Assembly (NCBI GenBank): GCA_023136305.1
Contig: JAGLSF010000082.1
Location: 1-8,074 of the forward strand
Direction of reading: 5' to 3'
Source: Spirochaetota bacterium
Lineage (GTDB): Bacteria > Spirochaetota > B62-G9 > DRHN01
DNA length: 8,074 nucleotides
Position 1 is the stretch's first letter. Each line of letters opens with the position of its first letter. Below, piece by piece: positions 5,476 through 8,074 of this stretch. The position numbers were made by a program, and so were the translations under genes. The notes below the pieces were generated by a model. It was not told the DNA's origin. It was given only the letters and a program-made list of their open reading frames with translations, and made no database searches.

Positions 5476-7556
5476 GTTAGTGTAAACACGCCATCCCAAT
5501 CAGGGCCGGGTGGGTTTTTCTTGTTATGCCTGCAGCGCTTTATGTACATGCTGCTCACATCATCCTCGTTCAGGACCAGCGCTTTCTTGAACTCCGTCAC
5601 AGCACGGTCCCACTCCTGTTTTTTAAACGCAGCGAGCCCCTGTGCGTAATTCTCGAGAAACTCATCGGAATAGACAATGATGTCCTTTTCTCCAACAAGC
5701 TCAAAGATCGCCACCGGCCGCGCCTTCCCCTTGACCCGCACCAAATCGAGCTCACGTGTTACAAGCTTGTCCGACAGCTCGTTCTTGGTGAACTCGCTGA
5801 TAATGATATTGTTTGCCGTTTTGTAGACCTTGTTGATTCCCTCGAGACGCGCCCCGAGGTTGACATTATCCCCGATAACCGTGTAGTCGAATATCTGTCT
5901 CGATCCCAGATTGCCGACGAGCATGTCGCCTGTGTTGACACCGATGCCGATATCAAAGATCTCCTTCCCCTGCCCGGTCCACCGGTCCTTGAGCCGGTCA
6001 AGGGAGCGAATCATCTCGAGCGCCGTCATACAGGCCTTCTCGGCGTGGTCAGGTACATGCGCGGGTGCGCCGAACACCGCCATGACCTCATCGCCGACGA
6101 ACTTGTCGAGCATACCGCCGTAGCGGAGTATGACGTCCACCATGTCTGTCAGGTACTCACCCAGGTTGGAAACCACCTCCTCCGGCGTGTACTTCTCAGA
6201 ATAGGTGGTAAATGACCTGATGTCCGAGAAGAGCACGGTCAGTCTCCGCCTCTGCCCGCCGAAGGCAAGGGCATCTGCATCCTGCAGTATGGTGTCGACC
6301 ACATTCTCGGCAAGGTAGTGTTTGAACACCGATCTGATATAGAGCTTCTCCTTCTCCTCCGAGAAGTACTGAAAGGCATAGCAGCCGATAATGGCGAGAC
6401 CAATGGCGCCGACGGGGGTAATAAAGTTCATGATGGTACTCATGCGGGTGAAGAGCAGGATGTTCGCCACGAAGTAGGCGCCCGCGATACCCACAGCCGA
6501 GAGAATTCCAATGAGCGGTTTTGTCTGCTTGATCAGGAAGGCAATGGCAAGGGTAAACACAAAGGTGAGGATATAAGCGACAATGTCATCCACTTTTCCG
6601 TAGAAATCCTGATTGAGCACCATCTGTACGAAGTTGGCGTGTATCTCCACACCTGGCATGTTCTTTCCGCTAGCCACGAAGAAAGGGGTAGGGAATATGT
6701 CTTTCAGCTCATCCACCGATGCCCCGATCAGCACGATCTTGTCCTTGATCCTGTCATGCTCCATCAGCAGCTGCAGACCCTCTTCGTCAACCACCTGCTC
6801 AAAGGAAATGGTATCAAAGGAGTCGGGAGGGCCAAAATAGTTGATGAAGGTTGAGGGGAAATCAAAATCATACCTCTTCAATAGATACTGTCCCCCCAGC
6901 ATATAATCGCCTGTGTCCGTTTCAGTAATGAGTGATTTCGGATCACCCTCGAGCCCCAAATATTTGACGAGTGCTGCCACACCCAGGGACAGGTAACGTT
7001 CTCCTTCGTAGTCGCTAAACAGGTTATACCTCCTCACAAAACCATCCGAGTCCAAATAGGTATCGGCCAGGCCAAAGGGGGCAACCTCTCGGAGCTTCGG
7101 GATGGGAGCAAGGACGTTACGACGGGAAAATTTCTCCCGCTCTTCCGTGATCATCTTTCCGGCAAGCACCACATCGTCTCCCTCAGTAATGGCACGCGCA
7201 AACTCGTCATCCTGCTCCGGGTCGACGGTGCTCTCCTCGGTAAACTGAATATCAAAGACAATGGTAGAGGCCCCTGCTCTTCGGAGGTTCCGAACGAGCG
7301 TTGCGTGGTATGTTCGGGGCCATGGCCATTTGTAGGGGATCAATCTAAAGGAATCATCGTCAACGGCAACGACCACAATATCACTCGCATCGAGACCCTC
7401 AATGTTGACGCCTCTGACCTCGAACTTTAAATCGGTCATTTTGTGTTCGATATTCTCGATGAAATCGTTATCCGTATACGTGAAGAAGAACATGACGAGT
7501 GCGGACAAGAAACCGATGACCATGATGATCATCAGCCGCTTCTTCTCTTTTTCCAT
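5466..7556 (-). CDS. CHASE2-domain membrane adenylate cyclase with TPR-like tail
   Basis: This 696-residue class III cyclase should make cAMP from ATP in response to an extracytoplasmic signal. One membrane helix (about 8-26) precedes a CHASE2 sensor domain (about 30-315; FDIQFTE, LIGAS and MPGVEIHANFVQ are typical). Three more helices follow (about 323-341, 347-369 and 376-396). The catalytic domain (about 432-620) has both metal aspartates (Asp445 in LFSDIRSFT, Asp489 in FVGDE), the adenine-selecting pair Lys485 and Asp557, and transition-state residues Asn566 and Arg570. It should thus be an active, ATP-specific enzyme. Residues 630-675 form one TPR-like repeat, and the tail PPGPDWDGV is often seen in this architecture. 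The ATG at 7556 follows AAGGA (7564-7568) by 7 nt. An outer-membrane barrel gene lies 68 bp upstream on the same strand. The sensed signal is unknown. Confidence 0.92.
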   Translation of the reverse strand: MEKEKKRLMIIMVIGFLSALVMFFFTYTDNDFIENIEHKMTDLKFEVRGVNIEGLDASDIVVVAVDDDSFRLIPYKWPWPRTYHATLVRNLRRAGASTIVFDIQFTEESTVDPEQDDEFARAITEGDDVVLAGKMITEEREKFSRRNVLAPIPKLREVAPFGLADTYLDSDGFVRRYNLFSDYEGERYLSLGVAALVKYLGLEGDPKSLITETDTGDYMLGGQYLLKRYDFDFPSTFINYFGPPDSFDTISFEQVVDEEGLQLLMEHDRIKDKIVLIGASVDELKDIFPTPFFVASGKNMPGVEIHANFVQMVLNQDFYGKVDDIVAYILTFVFTLAIAFLIKQTKPLIGILSAVGIAGAYFVANILLFTRMSTIMNFITPVGAIGLAIIGCYAFQYFSEEKEKLYIRSVFKHYLAENVVDTILQDADALAFGGQRRRLTVLFSDIRSFTTYSEKYTPEEVVSNLGEYLTDMVDVILRYGGMLDKFVGDEVMAVFGAPAHVPDHAEKACMTALEMIRSLDRLKDRWTGQGKEIFDIGIGVNTGDMLVGNLGSRQIFDYTVIGDNVNLGARLEGINKVYKTANNIIISEFTKNELSDKLVTRELDLVRVKGKARPVAIFELVGEKDIIVYSDEFLENYAQGLAAFKKQEWDRAVTEFKKALVLNEDDVSSMYIKRCRHNKKNPPGPDWDGVFTLTKK

Positions 7557-7624
7557 GAACCGTTCCTTTTTACTCGAAGGTCCTTCTTTTTCCCTGCAGC
7601 CTGCAGGAGAGGTTTACCATCTAC

Positions 7625-8074
7625 TTAGAACTCATAGGTCGCAAAGGCTGATATAAACAGATCATCCACGTCGGTTGGGCCGGTGAGGTACTGCAGCTCG
7701 GCCGTAAGCTTCACATCTCTGGTAATATCATAATCCAGGCCAGTTCTCAGGTCGAGCTGCTCGACACCAGTTTCATAGACGGCGCCGAGATAGGTGTACA
7801 GGGTCTGCTCGCGCAGGAAGCGGTATCCGGTCCAGCCTTCGACATAGAACGAATTTTCGAGACTGCCGCCCTTTCCGAGATCGTAGCCAACCACTGCCTT
7901 TGTATCGAGCGGGAAGTTGTTGAAATAGCTGATGGCACCGAGACGGAGAGTATATATGTCCGTGTCGTTTGCTGAGTCGTTGTCGTCCCTGAAGAGCATA
8001 GTGGTAAAGGTAAAGTACATGTTCGTGGCTGATGCCAGGATATCAAAATCCTGTGCAATACCAGCATTAATGGT
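7625..8074 (-). CDS. Outer-membrane beta-barrel protein, C-terminal part (5' end outside window)
   Basis: The last 149 codons of a gene whose frame is open to the right edge; the internal ATG at 8020 is not the start, because barrel-like sequence continues upstream of it (DFDILASATNMYFTF). The residues alternate hydrophobic and polar in many short stretches (FYVEGWTGYRFL, LYTYLGAVYETG, LDLRTGLDYDI, VKLTAELQYLTG), separated by turns rich in Asp, Gly and Asn. It ends in FISAFATYEF, with Tyr at -3 and Phe at -1, the signal recognised by the BAM outer-membrane insertion machinery. This points to a diderm host and an outer-membrane location. I do not recognise the family; a porin or a structural barrel is possible. 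The cyclase gene follows after 68 bp and is probably co-transcribed, which may link the barrel to the same envelope signal. Confidence 0.75.
   Translation of the reverse strand, partial: TINAGIAQDFDILASATNMYFTFTTMLFRDDNDSANDTDIYTLRLGAISYFNNFPLDTKAVVGYDLGKGGSLENSFYVEGWTGYRFLREQTLYTYLGAVYETGVEQLDLRTGLDYDITRDVKLTAELQYLTGPTDVDDLFISAFATYEF

Noticed and set aside
5526..6215. Open frame of 229 codons on the plus strand inside the cyclase gene
   Set aside because: It is fully antisense to the conserved catalytic domain, has no recognisable domain and no ribosome site; it is a shadow of the real gene.
6318..6854. Open frame of 178 codons on the plus strand inside the cyclase gene
   Set aside because: It is antisense to the CHASE2 and membrane regions; its His- and Glu-rich translation is what reverse reading of membrane codons gives.
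7576..7591. GAAGGTCCTTC followed by TTTTT, resembling a plus-strand terminator
   Set aside because: With a usable loop only 4 bp can pair, and no plus-strand gene ends nearby.
7593..7607. Tandem CCTGCAG repeat between the barrel and cyclase genes
   Set aside because: Only two 7-bp copies, no room for a stable hairpin, and no T-run on the minus strand; it is probably chance.

Overview
The window comes from a diderm (Gram-negative type) bacterium of roughly balanced base composition. The evidence for an outer membrane is a beta-barrel C-terminus ending in the Tyr-x-Phe signature at the right edge. Three things fit a spirochaete or a similar deep-branching diderm: a solitary groES with no groEL beside it, a CHASE2-type adenylate cyclase ending in a TPR-like repeat, and a fused E1 alpha-beta dehydrogenase. 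That placement is my inference from gene content and was not tested by a search.

Left block (about 13-3541, minus strand): a probable two-gene operon. It encodes a fused thiamine-diphosphate 2-oxoacid (pyruvate/acetoin-type) dehydrogenase E1 and then mannitol-1-phosphate 5-dehydrogenase (mtlD), 46 bp apart. It may continue past the left edge. No E2, E3 or mannitol transport gene is visible.

Control region (3542-3690): a 149-bp divergent intergenic region separates this operon from a DeoR-family regulator on the plus strand. It holds a perfect 10-bp inverted repeat with a 15-bp spacer. Each arm contains a consensus TTGACA -35 box, one for each direction. The minus-strand promoter (TTGACA, 17 bp, TATAGT) is close to ideal. 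Three imperfect 11-bp direct repeats lie on the regulator side. The simplest model is that the DeoR protein senses a phosphorylated sugar and controls both the operon and itself here.

Middle block (3691-5457, plus strand): the deoR-type gene, a small CGWC glutaredoxin-like protein, groES and an ArsR-type repressor. groES ends in a strong hairpin only 17 nt before the ArsR start codon, so ArsR probably depends on readthrough or on a promoter inside groES. A second hairpin with a T-run overlaps the ArsR stop codon and also the stop codon of the converging cyclase gene.

Right block (5466-8074, minus strand): the 3' part of an outer-membrane beta-barrel gene, then 68 bp later a complete CHASE2-transmembrane-adenylate cyclase-TPR gene. 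They are probably co-transcribed and could form an envelope-sensing cAMP unit. No RNA genes, insertion sequences, CRISPR arrays or phage genes were seen. No clearly new system is evident; the most notable points are the control region and the unusual operon pairing.
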